The notes: generated from the sequence alone by a model not told the origin. DNA of 64,000 nucleotides from Aquificota bacterium (GCA_013153495.1 JAADEH010000009.1:1-64000); one strand, 5' to 3'; shown: positions 18,110-27,598, counted from the stretch's first letter. Translations and numbers: made by a program.

Positions 18110-19477
18110 TGCATCTACGTAAGCTTCTACGCTGAAGGGCTGAAGGTCCTCTATGCTTTCTCCTACACCTATTAGCTTTATGGGTATCTTAAGCTCCCTG
18201 CATATCGCTATTACAGCTCCCCCCTTTGCGCTTCCATCGAGCTTAGTTATCACTATACCGCTTATATCCACCGCTTCTTTGAAGACCTTAGCTTGCTGAA
18301 TGGAGTTCTGACCTATGGTGGCATCTAACACCAGGAGTGTCTCAGAAGGTTCATCGGGAAGAAGTTTTTGAATTACCTTTTTAATCTTTCTGAGTTCCTG
18401 TATTAAAGGCTCCTTAGTGTGGAGTCTTCCTGCTGTGTCTATCAGCACTATGTCGTGCCCTTCTTTCATGGCTCTGTCTATTCCCTCATAGACCACAGAT
18501 GCAGGGTCTGCACCTTCCTGCTTCTTGGTTATGTCCGCCCCCGACCTACTTGCCCAAACCTCGAGCTGTTCTATCGCAGCAGCACGAAAAGTATCCGCTG
18601 CAACGAGCATAACCTTCTTATCCTCTTTCGAAAATCTGTAAGCGAGCTTACCTATGGTTGTAGTTTTTCCCGAACCGTTAACTCCTAAAAAGAGAATTAC
18701 AGCGGGTTTTCTTTCAGGTATGGATAGCTTGCCTTCACAGCCTCTTAAAAGTTCCTTAACCTTCTCCTTTGTAATCTCCTTAAGCTCCTCCGAGGTCTTA
18801 ATGTTCTTTCTTATAGCTGTCTTTCTGAGGTCTTCCACGAGGGCAACTGCGGTTTTTACCCCCACATCAGCCCTAACGAGCATCTCCTCCAATTCGTCAA
18901 AAAGCTCGTCATCAACTTTTCTCCCCCTGAAGATAACTCCGAATTCAACCGTTTCCTTCGTCTTCTTAAGTCCCTTCCTGAGCTTTTCAAGAAGGCTTTC
19001 CTTTTTCTCTTCTATAAGACCGAGTTCCACCTTTAACTTGTGGAGTTTTTCCTCTATTTCCTCCCTCTTAGAAGGCGGGGACATTTTGAGGGCACGCTCG
19101 TAATACTCGAGAGCTTTTTCCTTGTTTCCCGTAGCGTTGTATATATTCGCCACGCTCAAGAGGCTTTCGAAGTCGCCTACCTTGAGGTATTCCTCAACCG
19201 CTTTTGCATAGTTACCTGCTTTGTAATATACGGTTGCTCTTTCCTTGGCTGTTCCGAGTTCCGTTCCGTATCGCTCCAAAAGCCTGTGGGCTTGAGTAAA
19301 ATTCTCCTCTTCTAAGTAGAGGTCAAAGAGGACCTTTCTGAGGTCAGGGTCCTCCTCGAACTTTTCCAAGAGCTTTCGGGCTTTATCCTTCTTCCCTTTT
19401 CTTATCAGCTCTAAAATTGCGCTTTTGTCACCTTTCTCCGCTCTCTTCTCGATGTCGGATTTTTTGAAGAAAAGCAT
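18098..19477 (-). CDS. ftsY: FtsY, SRP receptor GTPase with N-terminal TPR domain
   Basis: The 459-aa product receives SRP-bound ribosomes at the membrane. Residues 1 to about 155 are TPR-like helical repeats (for example GNKEKALEYYERALKMSPPS) in place of the acidic A domain of E. coli FtsY. The N domain follows, then the G domain: GVNGSGKTTTIGKLA, LVAADTFRAAAIEQLE, LIDTAGRLHTKEPL and TKLDGSAKGGA. The start has GATAAT seven bases upstream and no ribosome site. The gene is divergent from spoVG. Confidence 0.95.
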   Translation of the reverse strand: MLFFKKSDIEKRAEKGDKSAILELIRKGKKDKARKLLEKFEEDPDLRKVLFDLYLEEENFTQAHRLLERYGTELGTAKERATVYYKAGNYAKAVEEYLKVGDFESLLSVANIYNATGNKEKALEYYERALKMSPPSKREEIEEKLHKLKVELGLIEEKKESLLEKLRKGLKKTKETVEFGVIFRGRKVDDELFDELEEMLVRADVGVKTAVALVEDLRKTAIRKNIKTSEELKEITKEKVKELLRGCEGKLSIPERKPAVILFLGVNGSGKTTTIGKLAYRFSKEDKKVMLVAADTFRAAAIEQLEVWASRSGADITKKQEGADPASVVYEGIDRAMKEGHDIVLIDTAGRLHTKEPLIQELRKIKKVIQKLLPDEPSETLLVLDATIGQNSIQQAKVFKEAVDISGIVITKLDGSAKGGAVIAICRELKIPIKLIGVGESIEDLQPFSVEAYVDALFD

Positions 19478-19484
19478 CGTAAGT

Positions 19485-19490
19485 ATTATC
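19485..19490 (-). promoter_or_regulatory. -10-like box (GATAAT) seven bases before ftsY
   Basis: GATAAT on the minus strand ends seven bases before the ftsY ATG with no Shine-Dalgarno sequence. The whole gap to the divergent spoVG start is 23 bases. Confidence 0.4.
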
Positions 19491-19500
19491 TTAAATTAGA

Positions 19501-19773
19501 GTGTTTGAAGTCGAGGTTGTTAAGTTCTATCCCTTTGAACTCCCCGGCAGGAGAGGCGGTCTGGTAGGGTATGCGGACGTTAAGCTAGGAGACTTTCTCC
19601 TTATAAAGGCGGTGAGGCTTATGAAAAACCGCTACGGCGGTTATTATGTCCAGATGCCTACTCTTCAGAGCGGAGACAGAAACTACGAAGTGGTAGAGGT
19701 CCTCTCGAAGGACCTTCTTGAAGAAATAAGGCGAAAGGTCGTGGACTATTACAGAGAAGAGGTTAAAATATAA
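19501..19773 (+). CDS. spoVG: SpoVG-family protein
   Basis: The 90-aa product shows the SpoVG pattern: VEVVKFYPFELPGR at the start, YADVKLGDFLLIKAVRLMKNRYGGYYVQMP in the middle (binding loop and central strand), and a C-terminal helix EEIRRKVVDYYR. SpoVG proteins bind nucleic acid and act as regulators in Firmicutes; in this lineage the role is unknown. It uses a GTG start without a clear ribosome site and is nine bases upstream of resB. Confidence 0.78.
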   Translation: MFEVEVVKFYPFELPGRRGGLVGYADVKLGDFLLIKAVRLMKNRYGGYYVQMPTLQSGDRNYEVVEVLSKDLLEEIRRKVVDYYREEVKI

Positions 19774-19782
19774 AGCTCAACT

Positions 19783-21429
19783 ATGGGTTCTGTTATTCAA
19801 TCCTTCGGATTCTTCGTAGCCACCTTCGTGCTGTTTTCGGGTGTGGTCATATATGGTCTTTTCCACCTGGAAGAGCCTAATCCACTATACTGGGCTGTCT
19901 TCGGCGTGTCGGGCTTGCTGTTTTCGGTAGGGTTCGTAGCCACCCTTTACAGGGGAATTAGGGACCTTATAAAGGATTACCGCAGGCACGGGAACTTCTT
20001 CAGCTTTATATACGACTTCCTTGCCTCCCTCAAGCTTGCTATATTCATAATGCTACTCCTGGGTATATTTTCCATGCTCGGTTCTACCTACATTCAGCAA
20101 AACCTATCCTTTGAGGAATACTTAGACAGGTTCGGTCCCACCAAAGCGGTCTGGTTCTGGAGGCTGTGGCTCAACGACGTTTTCCACTCCTGGTATTACA
20201 TAGCGCTGATTGTCCTCCTTGCCATAAACCTGATAGTCTGCTCTATAAAGAGGCTTCCGAGAATTTGGAAACAAACCTTCGGTTCTGAAAGAATTTTGAA
20301 ACTCGATGAAAAGTCGGAAAAACACCTCAAACCCATAACGGTGAAGGTAAAAGAGCCTCAAAAACTCATAAACTTTCTGGTGGATAAAGGTTTTAAGGTC
20401 TTCAAGGAGGAGGAAGGGAACAGAATTTACCTCTTTGCGGAAAAGGGGAGATACTCACGTCTCGGAGTTTACATAGTTCACATAGCGCTTCTGATAATAA
20501 TGGCTGGTGCTCTGATAGATGCCATATTCGGCATAAGGGGATTTCTGCCGGTTCCGGAGGGAGAGACTTCCGACATAATGCTCGTGGGTGCAGATAACAA
20601 GAGGGTTAAGCTCCCCTTTGCGGTGCATCTCAAAGAGTTCAGGATAATAACCTACGGTGAGGAGGCTCGGGAAAAAGGAATAAAGGTAGCGGAAGAGTTT
20701 AAAGAGGCTGTTGCCTCATACAGGAGCTACATAGAGATAATCAACGACGGACACAAGGTTGCTGAAGGACCCGTAGAGGTTAACGACCCCTTCGTCTTCA
20801 GAAGCTACCGTATATTCCAAGCTTCCTACGGGCTTACGGGTGGCGTGAAGGAGATGGGCGTTGTGGTCGTGGATAAGCGACTTGCGGAAAAGGAGGAGAA
20901 GGCTCACGAAGCCATAGTGGGAAGGTTTACCATAGGAAGCGGTAAGGTGGTAGAGTTCAAGGACATGCTCGTCTCGGTGGAGAGGGTGGTTCTGAACATT
21001 CAGAACCCCGACAGGGGTATGGAAGGAGACCTCGCTCCTGCAGTCGTCCTCAAGGTTCTTCTCAACAGAAAGGCTTACAACGTTCCCGTAGTTTACGACC
21101 CCCAAATTACGGTTCTGCTTTACTCCCAGCTTGAAGAGCTTGAGGAGTTTCCCTACGTGTTCTTTATGGACGGCTTTCTTCCTCAGTTTTACTCAGGCTT
21201 TCAAGTGTCCTTCCACCCCGGAACAAACATCATATGGGTGGGTTCAGCGATACTCGTTCTGGGTATGATGGTAGCCTTTTACAGCGTTCACCGTAAGGTC
21301 TGGGTCAGGATAGAAGGGGATACCGCAAAGGTTGCCTTCTACTCCCACAAGTTCAAAGAGGAGTTTAAAAGAACCTTCCTAAGAGAGCTTGAGGAACTTC
21401 ACGAACACCACACGAAGAAAGAAGACTAA
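19783..21429 (+). CDS. resB: ResB-like cytochrome c biogenesis protein
   Basis: The 548-aa membrane protein fits ResB/Ccs1 of system II cytochrome c maturation: two N-terminal spans, the [27 protein letters not shown] segment near residue 87 with [22 protein letters not shown] after it, a span near residue 230 ([21 protein letters not shown]), a large periplasmic domain, and a last span ([17 protein letters not shown]) followed by HRKVWV. The ResA/CcsA partners are not in the window. The stop shares CTAA with hslV. Confidence 0.9.
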   Translation: MGSVIQSFGFFVATFVLFSGVVIYGLFHLEEPNPLYWAVFGVSGLLFSVGFVATLYRGIRDLIKDYRRHGNFFSFIYDFLASLKLAIFIMLLLGIFSMLGSTYIQQNLSFEEYLDRFGPTKAVWFWRLWLNDVFHSWYYIALIVLLAINLIVCSIKRLPRIWKQTFGSERILKLDEKSEKHLKPITVKVKEPQKLINFLVDKGFKVFKEEEGNRIYLFAEKGRYSRLGVYIVHIALLIIMAGALIDAIFGIRGFLPVPEGETSDIMLVGADNKRVKLPFAVHLKEFRIITYGEEAREKGIKVAEEFKEAVASYRSYIEIINDGHKVAEGPVEVNDPFVFRSYRIFQASYGLTGGVKEMGVVVVDKRLAEKEEKAHEAIVGRFTIGSGKVVEFKDMLVSVERVVLNIQNPDRGMEGDLAPAVVLKVLLNRKAYNVPVVYDPQITVLLYSQLEELEEFPYVFFMDGFLPQFYSGFQVSFHPGTNIIWVGSAILVLGMMVAFYSVHRKVWVRIEGDTAKVAFYSHKFKEEFKRTFLRELEELHEHHTKKED

Positions 21430-21956
21430 AGCTTCTCAATCACCAGCTCCGAGTTGGTGTATATGCATATCCGGGAAGCTATGTCGAGGGACTTCCTAAC
21501 TATCTCTTCCGCACTCAACTCCGTGTTCTCGTAAAGAGCCAACGCTGCAGACCGTGCGTAATCACCCCCCGAACCTATCCCCAAAACCGGCTCGTCCGGT
21601 TCTATTATGTCCCCGTTCCCGGAAATCAGGAGCATGTGGTCCTTATCCACCGCAAGGAGTAGTGCCTCCAAACGTCTGAGATACTTGTCCATCCTCCAGT
21701 CCTTGGCAAGTTCGACAGAAGCTCTCAAAAGATTACCTCTAAACTCCTCAAGTTTCCGCTCCAGTCTTTCCATAAGTGCCATGCCGTCCGCAGCGCTTCC
21801 TGCAAAACCCACAATCACCTGGTTTTTATATAGCCTTCTTATCTTTCTTGCGGTGTGCTTTATGACCGTGCTTCCCACAGTAACCTGTCCGTCCCCACCG
21901 ACTACCGTCTCACCGTTTTTCCTGACAGCAAGTATGGTCGTAGCTTTCACTTCCAT
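21426..21956 (-). CDS. hslV: HslV peptidase of the HslUV protease
   Basis: The 176-aa proteasome-like subunit begins MEVKA followed by [10 protein letters not shown]; processing after the five-residue propeptide would expose Thr6 as nucleophile. Further signatures are [29 protein letters not shown] and [19 protein letters not shown]. Length is typical. hslU is not in the window. TATAAT lies seven bases before the ATG, with no ribosome site. Confidence 0.95.
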   Translation of the reverse strand: MEVKATTILAVRKNGETVVGGDGQVTVGSTVIKHTARKIRRLYKNQVIVGFAGSAADGMALMERLERKLEEFRGNLLRASVELAKDWRMDKYLRRLEALLLAVDKDHMLLISGNGDIIEPDEPVLGIGSGGDYARSAALALYENTELSAEEIVRKSLDIASRICIYTNSELVIEKL

Positions 21957-21963
21957 GAAAGTG

Positions 21964-21969
21964 ATTATA
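21964..21969 (-). promoter_or_regulatory. -10 box (TATAAT) seven bases before hslV
   Basis: A perfect TATAAT on the minus strand ends seven bases before the hslV ATG. It sits between the engB stop and hslV, so hslV may be transcribed leaderless even though engB lies upstream on the same strand. Confidence 0.5.
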
Positions 21970-21971
21970 GA

Positions 21972-22523
21972 TTACCCGAATATCCTGCTCAGGATTTCTT
22001 TCTTACCTCGTCCCTCTTTGGAAGAACTCATCACTATCGCACCTTCCCCAACGAACCTCCTAACTTCCTTCAAAGTTCTCGATATGTCCTTCTGCTTTGC
22101 CTTGTCTATCTTTGTCAGAACAACCGTAAAGGGAATTCCTATATACTGAAGCCAGTCGAGCATCTGAAGGTCGAGCTTCTGGGGACCCACCGACGCATCT
22201 ACAAGCAAAAAGACCTGCTTTATGTTTTCTTTCCTTTGTGAAAAGTAGTTCTCCATCATGGTCTTCCACCTATCCTGCTCCTGCTTCGACACCCTCGCAA
22301 ATCCGTATCCGGGGACATCAACCAAATACACGCTGTCTTCCAGAAGGAAGTAGTTTATCGTTCTCGTCCTGCCCGGTTCCTTACTCACACGAGCTATGTT
22401 TCTTCCCGTAATCATGTTTATGAGGGAAGACTTACCCACATTTGAACGACCCACGAACACCACTTCCGGTTTATCCGCAGGTGGAAAGTCGTCTATTGTG
22501 GACTTCAAAAATCTGACCTTCAT
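21972..22523 (-). CDS. engB: ribosome biogenesis GTPase EngB/YsxC
   Basis: The 183-aa GTPase assists 50S subunit assembly. It has the G1 loop GRSNVGKSSLIN near residue 26, G3 LVDVPGYGFARVS, and G4 VLTKIDKAKQ, plus the family PGRTRTINYFLL switch. Length is normal. The ATG is 15 bases from the divergent ArsC-like gene and there is no ribosome site. Confidence 0.95.
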   Translation of the reverse strand: MKVRFLKSTIDDFPPADKPEVVFVGRSNVGKSSLINMITGRNIARVSKEPGRTRTINYFLLEDSVYLVDVPGYGFARVSKQEQDRWKTMMENYFSQRKENIKQVFLLVDASVGPQKLDLQMLDWLQYIGIPFTVVLTKIDKAKQKDISRTLKEVRRFVGEGAIVMSSSKEGRGKKEILSRIFG

Positions 22524-22538
22524 ATTAGACTATTTTCC

Positions 22539-22937
22539 GTGAAGATAGTGTTTTTGTGCACCGGAAACAGCATAAGAAGCCAGATAGCGGAAGCTATTAC
22601 AAAACACCTCTCTAAGGAACTTGGTAAAGATGTGGAAGTTTTCTCCGCAGGTTCTGACCCGGCTGGATACATTCACGCTCTTGCAAAGAAGGTTCTCGAG
22701 GAAGTGGGAATAGATACCTCCGGTCTATACTCGAAGGGAATTGAGGAAGTTCCCGTGCACGAAGCGGACCTGATAATTACCCTCTGCGACTCTGCTAAGA
22801 AGAGTTGCCCGAAAGTTCCCGGTGCAAAGGTCGTGCACTGGTCCATACCCGACCCCGCAGGCAGGGGACTATTTGCCTTCCGATGGGTTCGAGATGAGCT
22901 TTACAGGAGAATAAAATTGATATTGAAAGATTTTTAA
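22539..22937 (+). CDS. ArsC-like low-molecular-weight protein tyrosine phosphatase
   Basis: The 132-aa product has the P-loop VFLCTGNSIRSQIAE with Cys7 in a CX5R motif, the GSDPAGYIHALA segment and LIITLCDSAKKSCP, which holds two more cysteines as in thioredoxin-coupled arsenate reductases, then HWSIPDPAGRG. It is probably an arsenate reductase or related phosphatase. It starts at GTG. No ars operon partner is adjacent. The last codons run into an abrupt AT-rich stretch that continues through the next gene. Confidence 0.85.
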   Translation: MKIVFLCTGNSIRSQIAEAITKHLSKELGKDVEVFSAGSDPAGYIHALAKKVLEEVGIDTSGLYSKGIEEVPVHEADLIITLCDSAKKSCPKVPGAKVVHWSIPDPAGRGLFAFRWVRDELYRRIKLILKDF

Positions 22938-22956
22938 GTTAAAGTTATTTATAGTA

Positions 22957-24267
22957 ATGAACTTGGAAAATAACAAAGAAAAACGTGAACAAGCTGAATC
23001 AGTCCAAAAAGAGCAGAAACAGTCATATATAAGAGAAGTGTTTAAGCTGATTGATGAGGCTCCCCTGGGAAAAATATTCTTAGTAGCGTTAATGTATGGT
23101 TTTGGAGTTTTTATAATTCCATACTTTATACATTATAGGTTTATACCTATAGATTTGACCATAAGTTCTATCCCGATTAAGTTCATTATACTTGTAATCA
23201 CTACCGCAATATCTTTTGGTTTAAGCATATCTTTTCTAATCTTAGGTCTAGTAATGCTTTTTTCTACACTTAGAGAATTTAATGAAGAAGACAAAAATTT
23301 TAAAAAGGACAATAATCATGAACGTATTAATATTCATGAAAGCTTATACTTAATTCTGTATTTAATCTTTTTTGTAATTGCATGGGCAATAATTATTCTA
23401 ACTGAGAACCCAAAACCGCGCTTCCTATTATTTTTATTTATTATACCTATAATTGACATAGTTTTAACCGTTTTAACTTTAGCTTTAACTAATAAAATCC
23501 ACTCTATTAACTTTTATGCTCATAAGCATTACACAAAATTAAATTCATTATGTTGTAAGCTAATCAAGCTCTTTTATACTTCAATAATTAGATGGCTTGC
23601 ATTCATTATATTTTTTGGAGGCAGTATATTTGTATTGATTATATTTTTTAGAGATACAAAGTCATATACTAATATATATTTTGCTTTAGCATTTATAGCT
23701 TTAATTACATTTCTTATATTCACAATTATCTATTTAATTGGTAGGAAAGATACAATTGCTACAATCATAACAGTGGTATTTACGATATATCTAATCCCTA
23801 TTTTATTTTTAAGCTTCGAATGGAAAAGCTACATTAATTTTTTAGAACCTGCATATTCACTTGTTGGTGTATTTTCCGACAAAAATATCGTATGCGTTAA
23901 CAAAAACTATTCATTTGCCATGCCTTGCTGTTATAAGCAAATCGATATTAATGAGGATATGTCCGTTATTATTCACAAAAACACTAATGAACAATACATA
24001 TGCTACAAAGACTTAAAGATTATCTGGAACGGGGATAGCAGTATATGGATAGCTTCAAACCAAAATAGAGATAACAAATATCAACCTATCATATCTATTC
24101 CCAAGAAATATCTATTGAACAATGATATTATAAATTATGGTTACAAGACCACACCCAAAATAAAACAAATCCAAAAAAGTCAAATACAAACTCAAGGAGA
24201 TGGAACACAAAATATCAATCCACAATCAAAGAAAGCTAATACAGAAAAGTTAAACTATAAAGAATAA
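22957..24267 (+). CDS. multi-spanning membrane protein of unknown origin and function
   Basis: The 436-aa product matches no family I recognise. It has a charged N-terminus (residues 1-38), seven or eight hydrophobic spans between about residues 40 and 290, and a soluble C-terminal part of roughly 140 residues with a cysteine pair (MPCCYKQ) and a Q/N-rich tail. The gene is strikingly AT-rich, full of ATA, AAT, TTT and AAA codons, unlike every neighbour, which points to recent transfer. Its boundaries are sharp, and no transposase, integrase or repeat is seen beside it. Confidence 0.7.
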   Translation: MNLENNKEKREQAESVQKEQKQSYIREVFKLIDEAPLGKIFLVALMYGFGVFIIPYFIHYRFIPIDLTISSIPIKFIILVITTAISFGLSISFLILGLVMLFSTLREFNEEDKNFKKDNNHERINIHESLYLILYLIFFVIAWAIIILTENPKPRFLLFLFIIPIIDIVLTVLTLALTNKIHSINFYAHKHYTKLNSLCCKLIKLFYTSIIRWLAFIIFFGGSIFVLIIFFRDTKSYTNIYFALAFIALITFLIFTIIYLIGRKDTIATIITVVFTIYLIPILFLSFEWKSYINFLEPAYSLVGVFSDKNIVCVNKNYSFAMPCCYKQIDINEDMSVIIHKNTNEQYICYKDLKIIWNGDSSIWIASNQNRDNKYQPIISIPKKYLLNNDIINYGYKTTPKIKQIQKSQIQTQGDGTQNINPQSKKANTEKLNYKE

Positions 24268-24371
24268 AGGGCTATACAGGCTCGCAGCTTAATATTTTAT
24301 CCTTACTGTTTTCCAAGCAAACCTTTTTCACATCATATGCCGATTTAGATTTCAATTTAGATTAAATACCT

Positions 24372-25268
24372 ATGAAGTATCCCTCTTACCTGAACCTATA
24401 CGAGAGCGGTGAGCTGAAAGAAAGGGTGGAAAAAGCCCTTGAGATGCTCCTGTCCTGCGAGGTGTGTCCTCACAACTGTGGTGTTAACAGAATGGAAGGA
24501 GAGTTAGGTTACTGTAAGACCGCTCGAAGAGCGGTGGTTTCTTCCTACTTCCCTCACTTGGGAGAAGAATTTCCCATAAGGGGATACAGGGGAAGCGGAA
24601 CGATATTTTTCTCCTACTGCAACATGAGGTGCGTCTATTGCCAGAACTACGAGGTCAGCCATTTAGGTGAGGGAAAGGAGGTCAGCGCTCAGGAGTTGGC
24701 TGATATTATGCTCAGGCTCCAAGACCTCGGTTGCCATAACATAAACCTTGTCTCTCCTTCTCATGTGGTTCCCCAAATACTCGAAGCCCTATACTTAGCC
24801 GTCGGGAGAGGTCTCAGGATACCGATAGTTTATAACACCTCATCCTTTGACTCCCTAAAATCCCTTAAGCTGATGGATGGTGTAGTTGACATATACCTTG
24901 CGGACCTCAAATACCTGAGCAGGGAGTTTGGGAGAAAGTATTCGAAAGTGAAGGATTATCCGACCCATGCAAAGGAAGCCATAAGGGAGATGTATAGGCA
25001 GGTGGGAAACCTGAAAGTGGACCACAGGGGAATAGCTGTCAGGGGACTTATCGTAAGGCATCTCGTCCTTCCCAACGACATTTCCACTACGAGAAGGGTT
25101 ATGGAGTTTCTAAGGAGTATAGACAAAAACCTTGCGGTGAACGTTATGGACCAATACTTTCCCTTCTACAAAGCCAAGGACTATCCGGAGCTTGCCCGGA
25201 GAATAACTCCTGCAGAGTATGAGAGAGCTCTCAAAGAAGCTCAGGGATTAACCCTAATTAAAGATTAA
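24372..25268 (+). CDS. radical SAM protein of the PflX group (COG1313)
   Basis: The 298-aa product has an N-terminal cysteine motif (CEVCPHNCGVNR ... GYC, residues 29-50) and the radical SAM cluster site CNMRCVYCQNYEV near residue 79, followed by HNINLVSPSHVVPQI. This is the PflX/AmmeMemo-like group related to pyruvate formate-lyase activases but without a known glycyl-radical partner. None is seen nearby. It marks the return to normal base composition after the AT-rich gene. Bases 24268-24371 upstream hold no gene and no clear motif. Confidence 0.85.
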   Translation: MKYPSYLNLYESGELKERVEKALEMLLSCEVCPHNCGVNRMEGELGYCKTARRAVVSSYFPHLGEEFPIRGYRGSGTIFFSYCNMRCVYCQNYEVSHLGEGKEVSAQELADIMLRLQDLGCHNINLVSPSHVVPQILEALYLAVGRGLRIPIVYNTSSFDSLKSLKLMDGVVDIYLADLKYLSREFGRKYSKVKDYPTHAKEAIREMYRQVGNLKVDHRGIAVRGLIVRHLVLPNDISTTRRVMEFLRSIDKNLAVNVMDQYFPFYKAKDYPELARRITPAEYERALKEAQGLTLIKD

Positions 25269-25281
25269 AATCTTCTGTGTC

Positions 25282-25845
25282 ATGGGAGAGTTTATAGACC
25301 GAAAGCGGGAAGTTCAGAAAAATTTTGAAAAGGTAAGGACCCTCTTCGAAGAGGGTAAGATAGAGGGGCTGAAGAAAGCCCTTAAGGAGCTTATAAAGGA
25401 AGACCCTTACTTTTTGGAGCCTTACGTCCTGCTTCACGAGATATACGAAATGGAAGGTAAGGTAAAGGAAGCGGAGGAAATACTTCAGGAAGCATACAGA
25501 AAGGCTATGGAACTCATAGCTCCCGAAGGCAAGTTCCCCGACAGGCTACTGTGGAAGCATCCCACCAACAGGCACATAATAAAGGCTCTGCTGAACATGG
25601 GTATCTTCTACTGGGAAGTGGGTGAGCTTGAGGATGCCCTGAAGATATTTAAAGACCTATACTACATGAACCCCACCGACGAACTCGGTGTTCGCTACTA
25701 CATACTTGCCATACTTGAAGGCATGAGCTTTGACGAGTTCGAGCAGGTCTTTTCCCGGGACGGAGAATACGACTACGAGGACCTTAACCACTGGTTCGAG
25801 AAGCACGCTCCCGAGCACGGGGACATATTCAAGGTCTTCCGATAG
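25282..25845 (+). CDS. TPR-repeat protein
   Basis: The 187-aa soluble protein is built of TPR-like helical pairs (LKKALKELIKEDPYFLEPYVLLHEIYEMEG; ALLNMGIFYWEVGELEDALKIFKDLYYMNP) and has no signal peptide. Relatives with this layout bind partner proteins; a more specific role is not visible. It starts 13 bases after the PflX-like gene and its 3' end overlaps ugd by 17 bases. Confidence 0.75.
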   Translation: MGEFIDRKREVQKNFEKVRTLFEEGKIEGLKKALKELIKEDPYFLEPYVLLHEIYEMEGKVKEAEEILQEAYRKAMELIAPEGKFPDRLLWKHPTNRHIIKALLNMGIFYWEVGELEDALKIFKDLYYMNPTDELGVRYYILAILEGMSFDEFEQVFSRDGEYDYEDLNHWFEKHAPEHGDIFKVFR

Positions 25846-27139
25846 AGTAATACTCGAACCCTTTATCTCTCATATCCTTCGGGTCAAAGACGTTTCTTCC
25901 GTCTATAACTATGGGTAGCTCCATAAGCTCTTTAACCTTGTCCATATCTGCTTTTTCAAACTCCTCCCACTCGGTGAGTATGAGCAGAGCTTCCGCACCC
26001 TTCACCGCTTCGTATTTGTCTTCCACGTAAACGAGGTCCTCTCCGGGGACGAAGACCCTATTGAAGTTCTCCGTTGCCTTCGGGTCGTAAGCCCGCACCT
26101 TAGCTCCGAGGTTTATGAGCTTTGGAATTATCTTCAGGGATGGAGCTTCCCTTATGTCGTCGGTGTTGGGTTTGAAGGCAAGTCCCCAAACCGCTATATT
26201 TTTTCCTTTTACTGTCCAAAGAGCGCTCAAGACCTTATCTATAAACCTCTCTATCCTCTGGGAGTTTATCCTCTCGACCGCTTCCAGCAGACTGAAGTCA
26301 AGCCCGTAATCCCTACCTATTTTTATAAAAGCCTTTACATCCTTGGGAAAACAAGAACCTCCGTAGCCTATTCCCGCCTTAAGAAAGGACATTCCTATCC
26401 TCTTGTCGTAGCCCATTCCCTTGGCTACAAGCTCCACGTCCGCCCCGGTCTTTTCGCAGAGGTCCGCCACCATGTTTATGAAGGAAATCTTCATAGCGAG
26501 GAAAGAGTTGGAAGCGTGCTTTATAAGCTCCGCAGTAGCCGGGTCCGTAACTATGAGGGGAAACCCTTTATCGGTAAGCGGTTTGTAAAGGTCTCTGAGT
26601 ATGTCCTCCGCCCTTTTGCTTTCCACACCTACCACTATCCTGTCCGGGTTCAGGAAGTCGTAAACCGCAGAGCCTTCCCTGAGAAATTCGGGGTTCGAAG
26701 CAACATCGAAGGGAATGTCTTTCTTAAGATACCGCTGAAGGGTCTTCTTCACGAGCTTGTGAGTATTTACGGGAACGGTTGACTTTTCCACGAGAAGTTT
26801 GTATGAGTTCATGTTCTTTGCTGTGAGCCTTGCCACCTCCTCCACCTGAGAAAGGTCCGCAGAGCCGTCGGGAAGGGAAGGGGTGCCCACGCAAATGAAC
26901 ACGACATCTGAAAAATCCACGCCTTCCTTTAGGTCCGTGGTAAAGTCCAGCCTGCTCTCCCTTATGCCCTCCGAAATAAGGTCCTCAAGACCCGGTTCGT
27001 AGATGGGACTTATACCTTTTTTCAGAAGTTCTACCTTTTCGGGGATTTTCTCTACTATGAGGACCTCGTGTCCGAGGTGGGAAAAGCAAGCTCCCGTAAC
27101 GAGTCCTACGTATCCGCCACCTATTACAGTTACACGCAT
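25829..27139 (-). CDS. ugd: UDP-glucose 6-dehydrogenase
   Basis: The 436-aa enzyme oxidises UDP-glucose to UDP-glucuronate using NAD. The N-terminal GGGYVGLVTGACFSHLGHEV Rossmann motif, VEKSTVPVNTH, the middle FLAMKISFINMVADLCE helix and the catalytic GIGYGGSCFPKDVKA (Cys near residue 258) are all present, with WGLAFKPNTDDIREAPS in the C-terminal domain. It would feed capsule or LPS sugar synthesis. TAAAAT lies six bases before the ATG, with no ribosome site. Confidence 0.95.
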   Translation of the reverse strand: MRVTVIGGGYVGLVTGACFSHLGHEVLIVEKIPEKVELLKKGISPIYEPGLEDLISEGIRESRLDFTTDLKEGVDFSDVVFICVGTPSLPDGSADLSQVEEVARLTAKNMNSYKLLVEKSTVPVNTHKLVKKTLQRYLKKDIPFDVASNPEFLREGSAVYDFLNPDRIVVGVESKRAEDILRDLYKPLTDKGFPLIVTDPATAELIKHASNSFLAMKISFINMVADLCEKTGADVELVAKGMGYDKRIGMSFLKAGIGYGGSCFPKDVKAFIKIGRDYGLDFSLLEAVERINSQRIERFIDKVLSALWTVKGKNIAVWGLAFKPNTDDIREAPSLKIIPKLINLGAKVRAYDPKATENFNRVFVPGEDLVYVEDKYEAVKGAEALLILTEWEEFEKADMDKVKELMELPIVIDGRNVFDPKDMRDKGFEYYSIGRP

Positions 27140-27145
27140 AAGGCT

Positions 27146-27151
27146 ATTTTA
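27146..27151 (-). promoter_or_regulatory. -10-like box (TAAAAT) six bases before ugd
   Basis: TAAAAT on the minus strand ends six bases before the ugd ATG and overlaps the stop codon of the upstream gene. No Shine-Dalgarno sequence is present. Confidence 0.4.
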
Positions 27152-27565
27152 TCTCAACATCTTAAGCAGATTAAGTAGCAGGTGAACCGCAAACAGGAAA
27201 AGAGCGTATAGTATCGCTCCCTCGGAAAACCCCATCAAGAATGAAGCTTTCACGGAAAGACTCCCCACCACCACATCCCTTAAACCTTCCGGGTGAACAG
27301 GATACATCAAAGTTGAAAAGAAACTGCCTACAACCCCTATAACATAGGCTACGGCATACTTTAAGAGAGGATTTTTAATACCTACCGCCTTTGAAAATCT
27401 CTCCGCTTCGTATCCGAACAGTGCCAGCATGGAAACCACAACCCCGAACACCCTTCCCATTATCTCCGGGTCTCTCGATACAGGCTCTAAGAGGTCCCGG
27501 AAGCTGAAGCTGGCACCTATCCACCAGGCAATACCTACCAAAACGCAGAGGAAAGCGCTAATCAT
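27149..27565 (-). CDS. small membrane protein of unknown function
   Basis: The 138-aa product has about four hydrophobic segments: residues 1-20 (signal or span), around 40-52, 68-88 and 112-137 at the very C-terminus. I do not recognise the family. TAAAAT lies eight bases before the ATG. It sits directly upstream of ugd and may be co-transcribed with it, which would suggest an envelope role, but that is guesswork. Confidence 0.65.
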   Translation of the reverse strand: MISAFLCVLVGIAWWIGASFSFRDLLEPVSRDPEIMGRVFGVVVSMLALFGYEAERFSKAVGIKNPLLKYAVAYVIGVVGSFFSTLMYPVHPEGLRDVVVGSLSVKASFLMGFSEGAILYALFLFAVHLLLNLLKMLR

Positions 27566-27573
27566 AGCTGTAG

Positions 27574-27579
27574 ATTTTA
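27574..27579 (-). promoter_or_regulatory. -10-like box (TAAAAT) eight bases before the 138-aa membrane protein
   Basis: TAAAAT on the minus strand ends eight bases before the ATG at 27565, again without a ribosome site. It faces away from the tRNA promoter in the same 46-base gap. Confidence 0.35.
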
Positions 27580-27592
27580 TCCCCTTAGCGGT

Positions 27593-27598
27593 TATAAT
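27593..27598 (+). promoter_or_regulatory. -10 box (TATAAT) of the tRNA-Gly gene
   Basis: A perfect TATAAT ends 13 bases before the mature 5' end of the tRNA. The -35 region is poor. Confidence 0.5.

Noticed and set aside
24268-24371. Attachment site or repeat at the right edge of the AT-rich island
   Set aside because: No direct repeat shared with the left junction could be seen.
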